This document shows, piece after piece, positions 47,791 through 59,633 of a stretch of DNA of 64,000 nucleotides. Numbering within the stretch: position 1 is the first letter of the stretch; the number at the start of each line of letters is the position of its first letter. A program made the translations under genes and the position numbers. The DNA comes from Protopterus annectens (lineage: Eukaryota > Chordata > Ceratodontiformes > Protopteridae): NCBI RefSeq assembly GCF_019279795.1, contig NC_056748.1, positions 701,252,095 through 701,316,094 of the forward strand. Reading direction: 5' to 3'. Under the pieces are notes generated by a model, which was not told the DNA's origin, did no database searches, and was given only the letters and a program-made list of their open reading frames with translations.

Positions 47791-47972
47791 TTAGAAGTTA
47801 TGTACTCACCATAACGTTCCATCTGAGTAGGTGACTTCATTCGGATGCAACCTGTGGGTATCGGATCCGACCTCGGATCCGAGCCGGCAATTCAAAAGCT
47901 TAGGCTCCGAGCTCCTAGCTCCTCCCTCTTACCCATAACCCCTTGCCACGCCCTGACTGACCTCAGATTGAG
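47791..47972 (+). repeat. DIRS copy A, left terminal repeat
   Basis: The inner part (from cttcattcg to gacctcag) is the inverted copy of 53541-53672. The outer 50 bases are unique to this end and are repeated in inverted form at 48055-48109. Confidence 0.9.
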
Positions 47973-48054
47973 TTTGCCTCAAATACTGACCACAGTATAC
48001 TAAAACAGCATAAATACTCGCTCTAAAAAGGTCAGGGGGATGGAGGATAGTTAC

Positions 48055-48150
48055 ATCCGAATGAAGTCACCTACTCAGATGGAACGTTATGGTGAGTACA
48101 TAACTTCTAAATCTGAAGTAGGAAGACTTCATTCGTCTGCAACCTGTGGG
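48055..48150 (+). repeat. DIRS copy A, internal complementary region
   Basis: 48055-48109 is the exact reverse complement of 47791-47847 in sense, and 48111-48150 is the exact reverse complement of 53652-53691. The two end sequences are thus joined in one place, which in DIRS elements serves as a template to complete and circularise the DNA. Confidence 0.92.
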
Positions 48151-48159
48151 ACAGAGTCC

Positions 48160-49200
48160 CTAGCTACCTGAATCTTGGGCGGCCATCATGGAAGGATGTT
48201 CGAGCACCGCTGAGCCAAAGGATGCTCTTCCTCTAGAAACAACATCCACCTTGTAATGAGAAATAAAAGTATGAGGCGAGGCCCAAGTAGCTGCCGCAGA
48301 TATCATCCAACGAAACACGGGACTTAAAGGCGGCTGGCGTAGAAACTGCCCTAGTAGAATGAGCCGTAACCCTCTTAGGAGCAGGTCTGCCTGAAGTGTC
48401 ATATGCCTGCAATATGCAATTAGCAATCCATTTAGACAGAGTGACTTTAGACACTGCTTTACCCAGAGCAAATTTAGCAAAGGAAACGAACAGCTGATCT
48501 GATTTCCTGTGGCCAGCTGTCCTGTTAATATAAAACGTAATTGTCTATGACCATCCAATGAATGCAATTTGTTTTCCCCTTTGTTTGAATACTTGGGAAA
48601 AAGACAGGCAAATTGATTGACTGGTTAATATTGGATTCAGAAGAGACCTTCGGAAGAAAAGATGGATTGGTCCTGAGGCACACCCTATCAGGGAAGAAAG
48701 AAAGGTAAGGCGGTTTGACACAAAGAGCCTGAAGCTCAGACACCCTTCTGGCTGAAGTGATAGCTACCAGAAAGACAGTCTTCCAGGAAAGGAATTTTAA
48801 ATCAGCAGAAGCTGCAGGCTCGAAGGGAGGAGCAGTAAGGGCCTGCAGGACTAAAGACAAATCCCAAGGCGGTACAACCTCCTTGACTGGAGGCCTTAAT
48901 AAAAAAACTCCCTTAAGAAAGGATTTGCATAATTTCGCTGTCATAAGGGGAGCTGTGTCCTGTCCAATGTGATAATGCGATATAGCCGCCAATTGTACTT
49001 TAATCGTGGATGAACTGGCCCCTTGATGAAAGAGGTCTGTTAGAAATTCTAGCACCGCAGAGATAGGTGCTGAAAAAGGATCCACCGTTCTCTGCCCTGC
49101 CCATATAGAGAACCTCTTCCATTTACTCCGATAAACCTGTCTGGTAGAAGGTTTATGGGCAGCCACCAAAATTGCTTTGACCGGTGAAGAGATACCGGAG
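48160..49200 (-). pseudogene. DIRS copy A, tyrosine recombinase
   Basis: This enzyme would join a circular DNA copy to the chromosome. N-terminal reading begins with HKPSTRQVYRSKWKRFSIWA, a core-binding region. The catalytic domain shows TSARRVSELQAL (the first Arg), HSTRAVST (the His-x-x-Arg box) and TFISHYK (the Tyr). It lies at the 3' end of the element, next to the internal complementary region, as usual in DIRS. Part of a fossil element. Confidence 0.87.
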
Positions 49201-51000
49201 TCCTAATTAAGGTTGGAATTGGAGCAGCCAAGCTGTCAACTTCAGGGTCCGCAGGTTGGGAACTGGCATTCCCAGAGGGTGAGAGATGAGATCCGAAATT
49301 GGATCCAGAATCCATGGTGGATTGATTTTGTGAGACCATACGAAGGGGAACCAAGGTTGTCGAGGCCAGAATGGGGCAATGAGAATCATTCTGCTCCCCA
49401 AACTGTTGGCTTTCTGCAGAAACCTCTGCATCAGAGGAAGTGGAGGGTAGGCATAAAGGAGACCGGGAGGCCAAGCATGCACCAGAGCATCCCTCGGGAA
49501 CTCCCCTGGTGGGGGAAGTAGAGCGAAGAAATTGTCGCATTTGGCATTTGAGAGAGAAGCAAAAAGATCGCAACAGGGTTGCCCCCAAACGGCAAAAATC
49601 TTCTTCGCTACTTGAAGGTTTAGGGACCACTCGTGTGGAGAAAGGATGGTGCGACTGAGCTTGTCCGCAAGGATGTTGGACTTTCCCGGAATGTGCGTTG
49701 CTATCAGAAAGCGTTTGGTGGAAATTGCCCATTCCCAAACTCTCATGGCCTCTCGACAAAGGGGATAAGACCTGGTTCCTCCCTGCTTGTTGATATACCA
49801 GACTACGGACATGTTGTCTGTCTGAATCGCAATAGTCCCTGTAGGAAGAACGTGGTGAAGTGCTTGCAACGCTAGGAGCACCGCCCTCATTTCCAGGACA
49901 TTTATATGCAATGATGTCTCTGTGGGATTCCACGTGCCTTGGACAATCTTTCCCGCAGAATGCCCCCCCCACCCGAGGCAAGAAGCGTCCGTGGTCACTG
50001 TGGCTCGGGAAATGCAGCGCAAAGGGTCTTCCTGCTATGGGCTCCGGAGAAAGAAGCCACCACAGAAGGGAGTCCCTGCACGCTCTGCTGACTGCAATCG
50101 GAGCGTTTAGAGACGAACAAAGAGGAGACCACTGAACTTGAAGGGTCCATTGAAGAACCCGCATGCGTAGGCGAGCATGAAGTAGAAGCGGGATAGCTGC
50201 CGCCATAGAACCTAGGGCCCTCAGGACCGAAGCTGCAGTTGGTGACGGTTGAAGGATTGCTGTCACATGACACCTCAGGCTGACGATACGGTCTGGGGTG
50301 AGGAAGGCTCGCATTGATCTGGTGTCTAGTCTTCCTCCTATGAAATCTATAATTTGAGTTGGATTCAGGAAAGATTTCTCCCAGTTGATCGTTATGCCCA
50401 GCCTTGGTGCTAGTTGAAGGAAGTAATCCCTGGCTGAGCACAGAAGATGCCTTGATGATGCCGTCAGGAGCCAGTCGTCCAGGTACGGAAAGACCTGTAA
50501 TCCCTGGAGCCTCAGGTGGGCCGCTACCACCGCTAACACCTTGGTAAACACCCTGGGGGCTGAGGTGAGACCAAAGGGGAGGACCCTGAACTGATAGTGA
50601 CTGGCTCCCAGCCGGAAGCGAAGGAACCTCCTGGATCGTCTGTCCATCCGAATGTGGTAGTACGCATCCTTGAGGTCTATGGAACACATCCAGTCGTTCT
50701 CCTCAACAGGGGAGTATAGATTGCAGGGTGACCATCCGGAACTTTTGCTTGGTTACTGACAGGTTCAACAGGGAAAGGTCTAAAATTGGTCTTAAGTCCC
50801 CGTCTTCTTTGGCACCAAAAGAACCTGGAGTAAAACCCTAATCCGGCTTGATCTGGGGACGCACTGGATGGCTCTTTTCCTAGCAGCTGCTCGATTTGAG
50901 CTGCCGCCTCCCTTTGATCGGGTGGAACATCTGGGAGGCTGCGAGATTTGGGGATCTTGATTAGGGGTATTGAATATCCTCTGGATATGAGTCGAAGCAC
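49200..51000 (-). pseudogene. DIRS copy A, reverse transcriptase and RNase H
   Basis: The reverse transcriptase shows MCSIDLKDAYYHI, FRVLPFGLTSAPRVFTK and the catalytic FPYLDDWLL. RNase H follows with TTDASCLGWGGHSAG, LHINVLEMRAVLLAL, IQTDNMSVVWYINKQGG and ILADKLSR. YLDDW and this RNase H style are typical of DIRS elements. The region overlaps the recombinase start slightly. It is part of a fossil element with few breaks. Confidence 0.9.
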
Positions 51001-53321
51001 CCAACTGTCTGTTGTTATGGACTCCCAAGAAGTCAGGTGCATCGAAAACCGCCCCCCGACTGCCTCCAGAGACGGACAGCCGGGCAACCCTTCAGGGCTG
51101 CTGCATGGGTCTCTCAGAGAAGGGTTCTCTGGACCCAAAATTGCCAGGAGCCCCCCTGCCTCTGGCACGACGACCTCCCCGTCCTCCTCTGCCACGGAAG
51201 GACTGGTTATCCGGAGCAGGTTGGGACTGCTGCGACTTCCGGAACCACATCTTCTTCTGTCCCTTTTGGTTCTTAGAGAAGGACCTCTGGGGAGCTGAGA
51301 AGCGGACTCTGACGGCAGACAGCGTCTTCCCGTCCTTTTCGCTCTGGACAAGTGTCTCGCGAACAGTCTTGCCAAATAAGGCAGAACCATCGAAAGGGGC
51401 ATTCGCGAAGGTCGCCTTAAAGGGCTCAGCAAAATCACAATGGTGGAGCCAGGCCTGTCGCCTCATGACAAGGCCTGCTCCGCTGGCTCTAGCGGCTCCC
51501 TCAGTAGCATGAGACAGCAGCCGCATAGATGTATTGGATACAGATCTGAGAGTGGCCATTCGGGTGGAATAAACCTGCTTATCCTCACTCGAGATGGACT
51601 CCTGGGGAGATGCAGCGTACTCTTTAATCAGATCTCGCTGCATCCTAATGACATGCGCCATGTAGTTCAGCGCTCTCAAGGAGAAGGTCGCTGAACTAAA
51701 CACTCGCTTCCCAATTCGATCCATCGAACGGGACTCCTTGCCCGGAGGATGGACGGAGGGACTCTCCTGTGCCAATTCCCTCTTCGTGGCTGCAGCCATC
51801 ATCATGGCATCTACTGGGGGACCCTTACTCCAGTGGGTGCGGTCTGATGGAGGAGAAAGAATGCGGTCCGGGCGTTTTGGGATAGGCTCAATGGTGTCCG
51901 GATCCTTCCACGCCTGATAGATATAAGATCTACCAGGGGTCAGCAGGAGGGACACCCAAGAGGTAGAAGGGCGCCTCGAATGCCTCCAAGAACACAGACT
52001 CGTCCGAAGAAGCCTTGGGGCAGACCACCCCTGATCCTTAACATCTCCATGATGTCTCCAAATGAGACGTCCTCAGGGGTGATCTAGGGAGCCTTCCCTT
52101 CATCCAAGTCCGTGTCTTCAGTGACGGACTCAGGGAGTCCATGTGCCTCCTCTTGCACTTGCGCTTCGAGGTACTTCATCGGGGCTGTCCGAGGAGTACT
52201 CTTCAGCAGATGGATGTTCCAAGGGAACCACTTGGGACATCGAGGCGGGCTGTCCCTGGGACCGGCTGGTGGGGGCCTGGCCCAACTGCAATGGAGTGCG
52301 GGATGGAGCCGTGGCAGGGACCGGGGTCCGGATGTCCTCGACAGTGCCCTTTCCATAACGTTGAAAGCCGAGGGGAGCCAGCTTCTCTAAGCCCGAGCCG
52401 ACCCCACTCGGATCCGACGACGGATCGAGTCGGAGCGAAACCGCCGGATCCGAGAGACCAGTGTGCTCCGACCTGGACGGAGCCGAAGACACACCAGCTC
52501 CTCCGGATCCGGGGCTCGGCCCTCGCTTCCGAGAGGTCGGGTCCGGTACCGAAGCACTCAAGGGATGGGACGGATCCGAGGTGCGCCGACCAATCGGATC
52601 CGACCCACCCCGGATCCAAATCTGCACGGTGCCGAAGCTCCGAACCCGTGGTATGGGTCGGAGAAGGAGCTACGGGCGAAAAGGGGTCAAGCCTCCCGGT
52701 TGGGGGCTAGGAGCACTCCCATTTGCATTTGGGCCTGGATGAATTTCCTCATCATCCGGTGCATATCAGCTGCGCGCATCGAAAAGTCGATCTAGAGGAG
52801 GCCACCGGCGGACCTAGAGAACCGCCTCGGAGACCTCCTGGAAGGGCTAGCCTCCTCCTCCTCGGGTCCAGGAGAGAACCGAGGGGAGTGGAGCCGAGGA
52901 GGAGGAAAGCTAGAAGGCACAGGGGAAGCCCGCTTAGATGGAGGAGTCGAGCTGGAAGCTGGCTCTCCTCTTGTGGTGCTTCTCCTGTGCCTCTCCTTCT
53001 GTCACTCCCTACTAGAACCCTTCCCCTCCGGCATTTTTAAGGGAGGTTGAGTCCCAGCCGGAGGGGGAGAACTGACAGCAACAAGTTGCTGACTGGAGGG
53101 GGCAGAGGCCGAAGCAGTATCTGGGGGTAAAGACCCGCCAGCACTAACTTCGACCTCCGTTCCCTTAAAGCCCGGGGGTTGAACCCTGCACAAATGGTAC
53201 AACCAGAAGACAGGTGTTCAACCCCCAAGCATTTAACGCACCGAGTGTGGCCATCTGCTGGGGACAGCTTATGGCCACACTCGGTACATTTCGAAAAGAC
53301 AGCCTTAGGGGCTTCAGACAT
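51000..53321 (-). pseudogene. DIRS copy A, gag-like region
   Basis: It begins at MSEAPKAVFSKCTECGHKL with a small zinc-binding region (CTEC, CVKCLG, CTICAG) that matches copy B (CPDC, CVYC, CSIC at 63950-63830). A long low-complexity stretch rich in Ser, Asp and Pro follows (52640-52380). The later part reads SYIYQAWKDPDTIEPIPKRP and DAMMMAAATKRELAQ. The zinc region may bind element RNA; that is inference. It is part of a fossil element. Confidence 0.75.
52380..52640. repeat. ggatccga-rich stretch in the DIRS gag-like region
   Basis: The word ggatcc occurs many times within 260 bases, and also twice in each terminal repeat. It encodes the Ser-Asp-Pro-rich part on the minus strand. Confidence 0.8.
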
Positions 53322-53540
53322 GACACCTAAGGCCTAAACACACACAGACACACACAAAACTACGAAAAACCCGAGAAATTTAACTAAAGAGGGAGGGAAA
53401 GCCTTAATCACACACAACACTAACTATTTTTTAAACAAAAACTGAGAAATTTAACAATTTTCCTGTCAGAAAACCACTTATCTCAAAAAACCACGCCAGG
53501 AGCTCAAGAATTCCGTTGCTTCTTGAAAAGCGGCAAACGA

Positions 53541-53691
53541 AATCTGAGGTCAGTCAGGGCGTGGCAAGGGGTTATGGGTAAGAGGGAGGAGCTAGGAGCT
53601 CGGAGCCTAAGCTTTTGAATTGCCGGCTCGGATCCGAGGTCGGATCCGATACCCACAGGTTGCAGACGAATGAAGTCTTCCTACTTCAGAT
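53541..53691 (-). repeat. DIRS copy A, right terminal repeat
   Basis: Inverted copy of the left repeat. Its outer 40 bases differ from the left end and are matched in the internal complementary region. Confidence 0.9.
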
Positions 53692-54180
53692 CACATTTTT
53701 CAACATGCTTTTGGGAAACTTGATGTATTGTTTTGCAAATTTTAGCCAGGCCTGGATGTTTTTTCTGTGAAGAAAAGGCTTCAGTCTTGCAACCCTACCC
53801 CATAGCCCAGACATATGGAGAATATGGGAGATTGTTATCACATGTAGTACACAACCAGTACTTGCCAGAAATTCTTGCAGCTCCTTCAGTGTTGCTGTAG
53901 GTCTCTTGGCAACCTCCCTGACAAGTTTTCATCTTGTCTTTTCATCAATTTTGGAGGGACATCCAGTTCTTTGCAACGTCACTGTTGTCCCATATTTTCT
54001 CCACTTTTTGATGACTGTCTTCACTGTGTTCCATGGTAGGTCCAATGCTGTGGAAATTTTTTTGTACCCTTCTCCTGACTGATACCTTTCAACAATGAGA
54101 TCCCTTTGATGCTTTGTAAGCTGTCTGTGAACCATGGCTTTTGCTGTAGCAGGCAACTGAGTAAATGTCAGGAAAATCAT
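53692..54180 (-). pseudogene. Tc1 transposase, N-terminal half
   Basis: This half holds the DNA-binding helix-turn-helix: MVHRQLTKHQRDLIVERYQS, then KKISTALDLPWNTVKTV and KKWRKYGTTVTLQRTG. The likely start is the Met near 54135 rather than 54180, because relatives start there. One TGA (near 53930) follows IDEKTR; CGA-to-TGA is a simple explanation. After it the frame stays open with REVAKRPTATLKELQEFLAS and LWGRVARLKPFLHRKN until the DIRS element enters at 53691. Confidence 0.88.
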
Positions 54181-54516
54181 ACTAGGACAGCTGAACTTTA
54201 TTTGGGGTTAATCAGAGTCTCTTTAATTGATGGCAGGTGTGTACCCAAGAAGACTGAATGCTGTAATTAAATCAAAAGGATTCTTCAACAAAGTATTAGT
54301 TTAAGGGTGTACACACTTATGCAGCCACCTTATTGTACGTTTTTTATTTTTTATATTTTTTTCCCCTAACAGATTTGCTTGTTTTTCAATTTGTATAGGT
54401 TATAGGTCACATTAAAAGCGGGAATAGTTTGAAATTATTTATTATGATTTCATTTTTTTATATCACAAAAATGTGGCATTTTAACAGGGGTGTGTTAATT
54501 TTTTATATCCACTGTA

Positions 54517-54911
54517 TAATGGTATGAATTCCCTACTGGGAGACATCATTAGTAAGAAATTAGATGGGGTGTTTGGATGTTTTGAATTGATCAGTAAGTT
54601 TGGAGACCACCCTAAATTCGTATATAACAGAAGAAGAAATTTGAAAAATATATTTGAAAGGAATGGTGTTTCATTTAATGGAAAGGCTAGGATGTCCAAG
54701 TGTGGGGCATGCCCACAGTGTCAATGCATTCTTGAGGGTGCTAATATTTTTGTAGCTTCCCACCCAAGGGTATTGAATGGTAATGGTTGATTTAATTGCA
54801 ACACTGAGGGGGTGGTTTATTTAGCTCAAATACAGACATGAAATGCATTTTATGTTGGAAAAACTGAGAGGTCATTGAGGGAAAGGATTCATGAGCATGT
54901 GTATGCTATAT
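54517..54911 (+). mobile_element. Penelope-like element, plus copy, 3' part
   Basis: This continues the element cut at 46997. Sense reading gives MNSLLGDIISKKLDGVFGCF, HPKFVYNRRRNLKNIF, a CGACPQCQC zinc-like cluster, and then VVYLAQ and FYVGKTERSLRERIHEHV, the GIY-YIG nuclease that nicks target DNA. The L2 LINE at 54912 cuts it within the nuclease. It is decayed. Confidence 0.85.
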
Positions 54912-55965
54912 TTTATTTTATTTTTATGTTTATTTTACATTTGTTAACTGGGAAAGTCCACTGAACACAGGTCCCTTTTCAGTTTAGGCCCGAGGAGAAA
55001 AACTCCACATATAACTAACATGTAAGATCAGAAAGAGTACAGACATTACATTAAAATTAAGACAGACACTGGAATAATACAACATTACAAGAGTCACATG
55101 TCTAAGAATTCATCAACATAAAGATAAGCAAAAAATATAAACAAGAACAATCTGTCATATTTACAATACCATCTGTCATGTTTACAATCCATGGTCCTAG
55201 GCCCATTAACACAACCTGAGGTGTAAGAGTAGTCAGGTATGAAGAGAAGTGCGGAGTAATGTGGTGCTGGATCTAACCTGGGATAGTACAGGGGCACAGC
55301 CAGTTGTTACTGAGGTGCGTTTTTAGTGATAGCTTAAATTGTGGTAAGGAAGGCATAGTAGGTATATGACTAGGTAAAGCATTCCAGATTTTAGACATGT
55401 AATTAGAGAAGAGTGATTCCTCTGCTGTATTATTAGCTTTAGTTGCTTTAAGAAGGAATTTGTTACTGCAGTGGAGAGTCCTGTTATTAGAATGGGGGAG
55501 AAGTAGGTTTTGTATTATAGGGTTTTTTCCTGGTTGATACAGAATTTTATGTGCCAGTGAAAGTTGATTGTTGTGTATGAGTTGGGGAGTTCCAGCCAGT
55601 TGAGCTGTCTTATGGCTGTGCAGTGGTGAGATCTAAAAGGAGAGTCTGAGGTGAATAGTCAAGTTTAGCTAAGTCTGCTTTCCTGAGGTTGGTAAGAATA
55701 GGGGAAGCATAGAGGATGGTAGAGATCAGGTGAGTGTGGGATAAGGTTGACTTTGTTTGGTGAGAAAATGTGTAATTTTATAGAGGGTACCTAGTTTTTT
55801 ATGAACTTTATTGCTAGTCTGGGAGATATGAATATCAAATCTCAAATTATTATCAATCTCTACACCAAGAAGTTTGGTGTGTTCCAAGGGAGAGATAGTA
55901 GTTTTGTTACTGGACATAATATTAAAGGTGTGATTAGTGAGGTGGATCTAGTCGGTTTAAAGAAA
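54912..55965 (-). mobile_element. L2-like LINE, copy 4, cut by DIRS copy B
   Basis: The 3' tail (ttttattttatttttatg on the plus strand) and 3' UTR match copies 1 and 3. Minus-strand reading gives PLEHTKLLGVEIDNNLRFDI and KKLGTLYKITHFL from the end of ORF2. The match stops at 55965, where DIRS copy B begins, so more of the LINE may lie past the window. Confidence 0.82.
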
Positions 55966-56162
55966 AAGAAGTTATGTACTTACCATAACGTTTCATGTGA
56001 GTTGTTTATCTTGCCTTTATTCTCACTGATTGGTTTGGTGCCGATCCTCGGTTCCGACACAGCCGATAGCAAAGCTCAAGGTTTGCCAGTAGCTCGAGAC
56101 CAAGCCCCTTATCCCACAATGCACTGCTGGAATTACCTCAGATCTTGTTTGCTGCGAGTAAC

Positions 56163-56163
56163 A

Positions 56164-56251
<88 letters not shown>
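56163..56251. repeat. TA microsatellite in DIRS copy B
   Basis: Nearly pure ta repeats with one c, between the left end and the internal complementary region. Confidence 0.97.
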
Positions 56252-56252
<1 letters not shown>

Positions 56253-56374
56253 CTTTTATTTGTTTCTACCAAGAACACTTCCTGAAGGGGAAGAAGAAAT
56301 ATTGAATAACCAGGATGGTACTAGCCTCCAAGTCAACAGTCAGCCAGGAGGGGGAAGGAGGGAGGGACGTGAGA

Positions 56375-56460
56375 ATAAAGGCGGGATAAACAACTCACAT
56401 GGAACGTTATGGTAAGTACATAACTTCTTTATGTGAAGTTGTTAAATCTCACTTTTTATT
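56375..56460 (+). repeat. DIRS copy B, internal complementary region
   Basis: The first half is the near-exact reverse complement of 55966-56024. The second half should match the right terminus, which is outside the window. Confidence 0.8.
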
Positions 56461-56641
56461 CTCACTGATTGGTAGCGTCCCTAGCACCCTCAATCTTGGC
56501 TCATGGAAGTATGTTCTTCGGTACCGTGGAACCAAAGGAAGAACTGTCCCTTGAAGCCTTATCTACTTTGTAATGCGTGATAAAGGTATGAGGCTTAGAC
56601 CAAGTGGCTGCAACGCAAATATTGTCAAGGGGCAATTTAGC

Positions 56642-57500
56642 TTAAAAAGCAGAAGACATAGAGATGGCTCTGGTAGAATGAGCCTTAGGTTTGTGTGTTA
56701 ATGGCATGCTCGCATTCTCATAAACAAAGGATATACAATCGGATAACCATTTAGATAAGGTTGTTTTAGCCACTGGATTGCCTTTTCTGGCTTCTGAGAA
56801 GGATACAAAAAGTTGATCTGATTTTCTAATATCCTTATTTCTGTCAAGATGAAATCTGAGCTGTCTGTGAACATCAAGTTTGTACAGCATGTATTCCAGT
56901 ATGCTAGAATGGTTGGGAAGAAAGACTGGCAGCTCAATGACCTGATTGATATTTGATTCAGAACAGACTTTAGGTAAAAATGAGGGGTTTGTTCTGAGAG
57001 ATACTCTATCAGCATGGAAAATCATGTAAGGTGGTCTGATAGATAATGCTTGAAGTTCTGACACTCTGCAGGCAGAAGTAATGGTCACAAGAAAAATAGT
57101 TTTTAAGGATAAATATTTGAGATCACAAGAATATGCTAGTTCAAAAGGGGGAAGAATAATTTGAGACAGCGTAAAGTTTAAATTCCAGGGAGAATAGGGA
57201 ATTTTGATAGGAGGTCTCGTGAAGAATGCCTTTAAGAAAAGTCTTAGATAATATATGGCCCATAACATTTGAGCCACCAAACCCAAGGTGAAAATTTGAG
57301 ACGGCAGCTAACTGGACTCGAACTGTAGCAGCTGCTGCCTCTTCCTTAAAAATCTTTGTCAAGAATTCTAAAATAGATGATAGCGGAGCTCTGAAAGGGT
57401 CAATTTTCTGCATGGTGGCCCAAATTGAGAACCTTTTCCATTTACTGCCATATAATTTCCTGGTAGATGGCTTGTGAGAAGACAAGAGAATTGGTCTTGT
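56642..57500 (-). pseudogene. DIRS copy B, tyrosine recombinase
   Basis: Sense reading gives KPSTRKLYGSKWKRFSIWA, then LKTIFLVTITSACRVSELQA and ARKGNPVAKTTLSKW and HSTRAISM. It parallels the copy A recombinase at 48160-49200. Part of a broken fossil element. Confidence 0.82.
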
Positions 57501-58530
57501 ATCTTCTGAAATTGAATGAAGCCTGGCAATTGGGGGAAGTGGATTAGCCAAGCAGTCAGTTTCAGGGACTGCAGTGAAAGATGGAGGTCCAGGATTCATG
57601 GATCTTCCAACAGATGATGGTGGAGAAACAGGAACCAAATCTGTCGAGACCAGTAGAGGGCTATGAGAATAACAGTCCTTCCCAGCGATTTTGCTTTCTG
57701 TAAAAATCTGGGTATCAATGGGAAGGGTGGAAGTGCATAAAGGAGACCCGGGGGCCAATCGTGTAAAAGTGCATCTCTCAGGGGATGACCAGGAGGTGGT
57801 ATTAGGGCAAAGTAGCTTCTGCATTTTGAATCAATGTGGTTGGCAAAGAGGTCGCATCAAGGCTGGCCCCATTTGTGGAAAATCAACTCCACAACCTGTT
57901 GTTTGAGAGACCACTCGTGAGGGAGCAATATCGCCCTGCTTAGCTTGTCCGCTATCACATTGGATTTCCCCAGGATGTGCGTTGCTAACAGAAAAGGCTG
58001 GGATGACACAGCCCATTGCCAGGCCCTGAGGGCTTCTCGACAAAGGGGGTAAGGCTTGGTTCCGCCTTGCTTGTTCAAGTACCAGACTACTGACATGTTG
58101 TCCTTCTGAATTGCAATAGTTCTAAGAGGGAGAGAGTCCTGAAAGTACTGCAACACCAGAAATACCTCTCTCAACTCTAGAACATTGATGTGCAGATGTG
58201 ATTCTTCATCTGTCCGTGTGCCTTGGGCAGTCTTTCCCAGAAAATGCCCCCCCCCCACCCTATCAGGGAAGCGTCCCTGGTCACAGTGGCTACTGGGGGA
58301 GGGGAACAAAGGGTCTTCCGATTGTGACATGAAGAGACGTCAACCACCACCGAAGGTCTCTCTTGCAAGAATCCGTGATGAGAATCATATGCATTGGTAG
58401 TTTTTGGTACGACCACTGAGCAAAGAAGAGCCATTGAAGAATTCGCATATGCATCCTTGCGAGTGGTATAGCCAGGATTGCTTCCGCCATTAAACCTAGC
58501 ACCTTCTAGAGAGGGTTTCTCCATGTGTGT
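57500..58530 (-). pseudogene. DIRS copy B, RNase H region
   Basis: Sense reading gives FPDRVGGGHFLGKTAQGTRT, LHINVLELREVFLVLQYF, IAIQKDNMSVVWYLNKQGG and NVIADKLSRAIL, parallel to copy A at 49700-50022. A reverse transcriptase core is not clearly readable between 58500 and 58600. Part of a broken fossil element. Confidence 0.8.
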
Positions 58531-58574
58531 CCTGAAAGGCTACCTGTGCTTTCTGGAACCACATTTTCCCTCCC

Positions 58575-59240
58575 CTAGGGCCCTTGGGGTAGGGCTGAGT
58601 AGGGGTAGAAAAACGGACTCCAACGGCTGATAAGGTTTTGCTCACACCTGGTTAAAGTTTCCTTTACTTTGGGCCCAAACAGTGATGAGCCATTGAATGG
58701 GGTATTAATAAAGGAAGACTTAAAGGAACAGAGATGCATCCAGGCTTGTCTTCGAAGAGGATGGATAGATGTGGATGTCTCAGACACTTCTTTTTTGGTG
58801 GCTGCAGCTACCACCATGGCATCAACAGGCACTCCCTTTGTCAAAAATGGCTTGCCCACTGTGGCAGACATGAATTTATTGGGCTTATGAGGGACAGGTT
58901 CCATGGCCTCCGGTGACTCCCACGCCTTACGAGAAAACAGTTCCATGAGCTCGTCATAAGGTGGAGACACCCAAGAAGTGGAAGGTTGAGACCCAAAAGC
59001 CTTCAAGAGTACGGACTCATCCTCAGTAGGGGTCTTGGACTGCCAATCGCCCCTCTGACTAAGGATCTCTAGTATCTCTGCAAAGGAGATATCCTCAGAG
59101 GGGGATCGAGGGGACCCTTCTGACTCATCCAAGTCAGTGTCAGATGTCAAAGACTCCTGTGGGGAGTCTAAGTGCCTCCTCTTGCACAGTCTCTTCCTGG
59201 GCACCACCTCAGTGGGGGGATCTGGGGAGATCTCAGAAGA
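58575..59240 (-). pseudogene. DIRS copy B, gag-like region, later part
   Basis: Sense reading gives KRLCKRRHLDSPQESLTSD, then SFAEILEILSQRGDWQS and PVDAMVVAAATKKEV, which parallel copy A (DAMMMAAATKRE at 51800). The earlier part lies at 62920-63990 across the Penelope-like insertion. Confidence 0.75.
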
Positions 59241-59633
59241 CTAAAAAACCACCAAATTCACAAAATGAAAGGAGTCAAGCAATAGGATGAAACAAATTTT
59301 CCATTTAATACATCCGTCCTGGTACCTCGGCAATTCCCCTTCGGTGGAACAAATAACCATATAAACACATCCTATTTATATACTCATCAATTAATTCATT
59401 AAATTATTAAATCATTACATCATTAACCCTTATAATGCCAACAATTAGAATAAATACAATTTATCAACATATCAAATTTATAAATACAAAATACTAATTG
59501 CATACTGTTACTAAATGCTAAATGCTGAACTGTATGAAAACATAAATATATAATATATTTAAATACATATAAATTCATGTATATTCATGAATATACTTAA
59601 TCAAAATACTTAACCAAATGCTACACCAAACAT

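Larger units (their letters stand above)
47790..53691 (-). mobile_element. DIRS-type tyrosine-recombinase retrotransposon, copy A
   Basis: This is a DIRS-family element inside Tc1. It has inverted terminal repeats (47791-47972 and 53541-53691), an internal complementary region (48055-48150), and on the minus strand a gag-like part, reverse transcriptase with RNase H, and a tyrosine recombinase. There is no flanking duplication, as expected when a recombinase rather than an integrase does the joining. The terminal repeats are almost identical over about 110 bases and long parts of the coding region are open. It looks young, with about five breaks. Confidence 0.92.
47000..54514 (-). mobile_element. 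Tc1/mariner transposon, split by a DIRS element
   Basis: The two halves are 47000-47789 and 53692-54514, about 1.6 kb in total. The ends are inverted repeats starting catt/cagtggatataaaaa and sharing cacacccctgttaaaatgcca-like sequence. TA lies on both sides (46998-46999 and 54515-54516), the Tc1 target. The transposase runs on the minus strand. This end sequence resembles a Tc1 family I know from fishes and lampreys. Confidence 0.92.

Noticed and set aside
49213-50135. Plus-strand frames opposite the DIRS reverse transcriptase
   Set aside because: They are antisense shadows; the minus strand carries all motifs.
52141-52795. Several plus-strand frames of 90-190 residues
   Set aside because: They are antisense shadows of the GC-rich DIRS gag-like region.
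55801-56415. 204-residue plus-strand frame with Tyr-Ile repeats
   Set aside because: It spans an L2/DIRS junction and a TA microsatellite, so it is not a gene.
59260-59310. ggagtcaagcaataggatgaaac at the 3' end of the inner Penelope-like element, like half a hammerhead
   Set aside because: The ctgatga box is absent and the strand is opposite to the coding strand.
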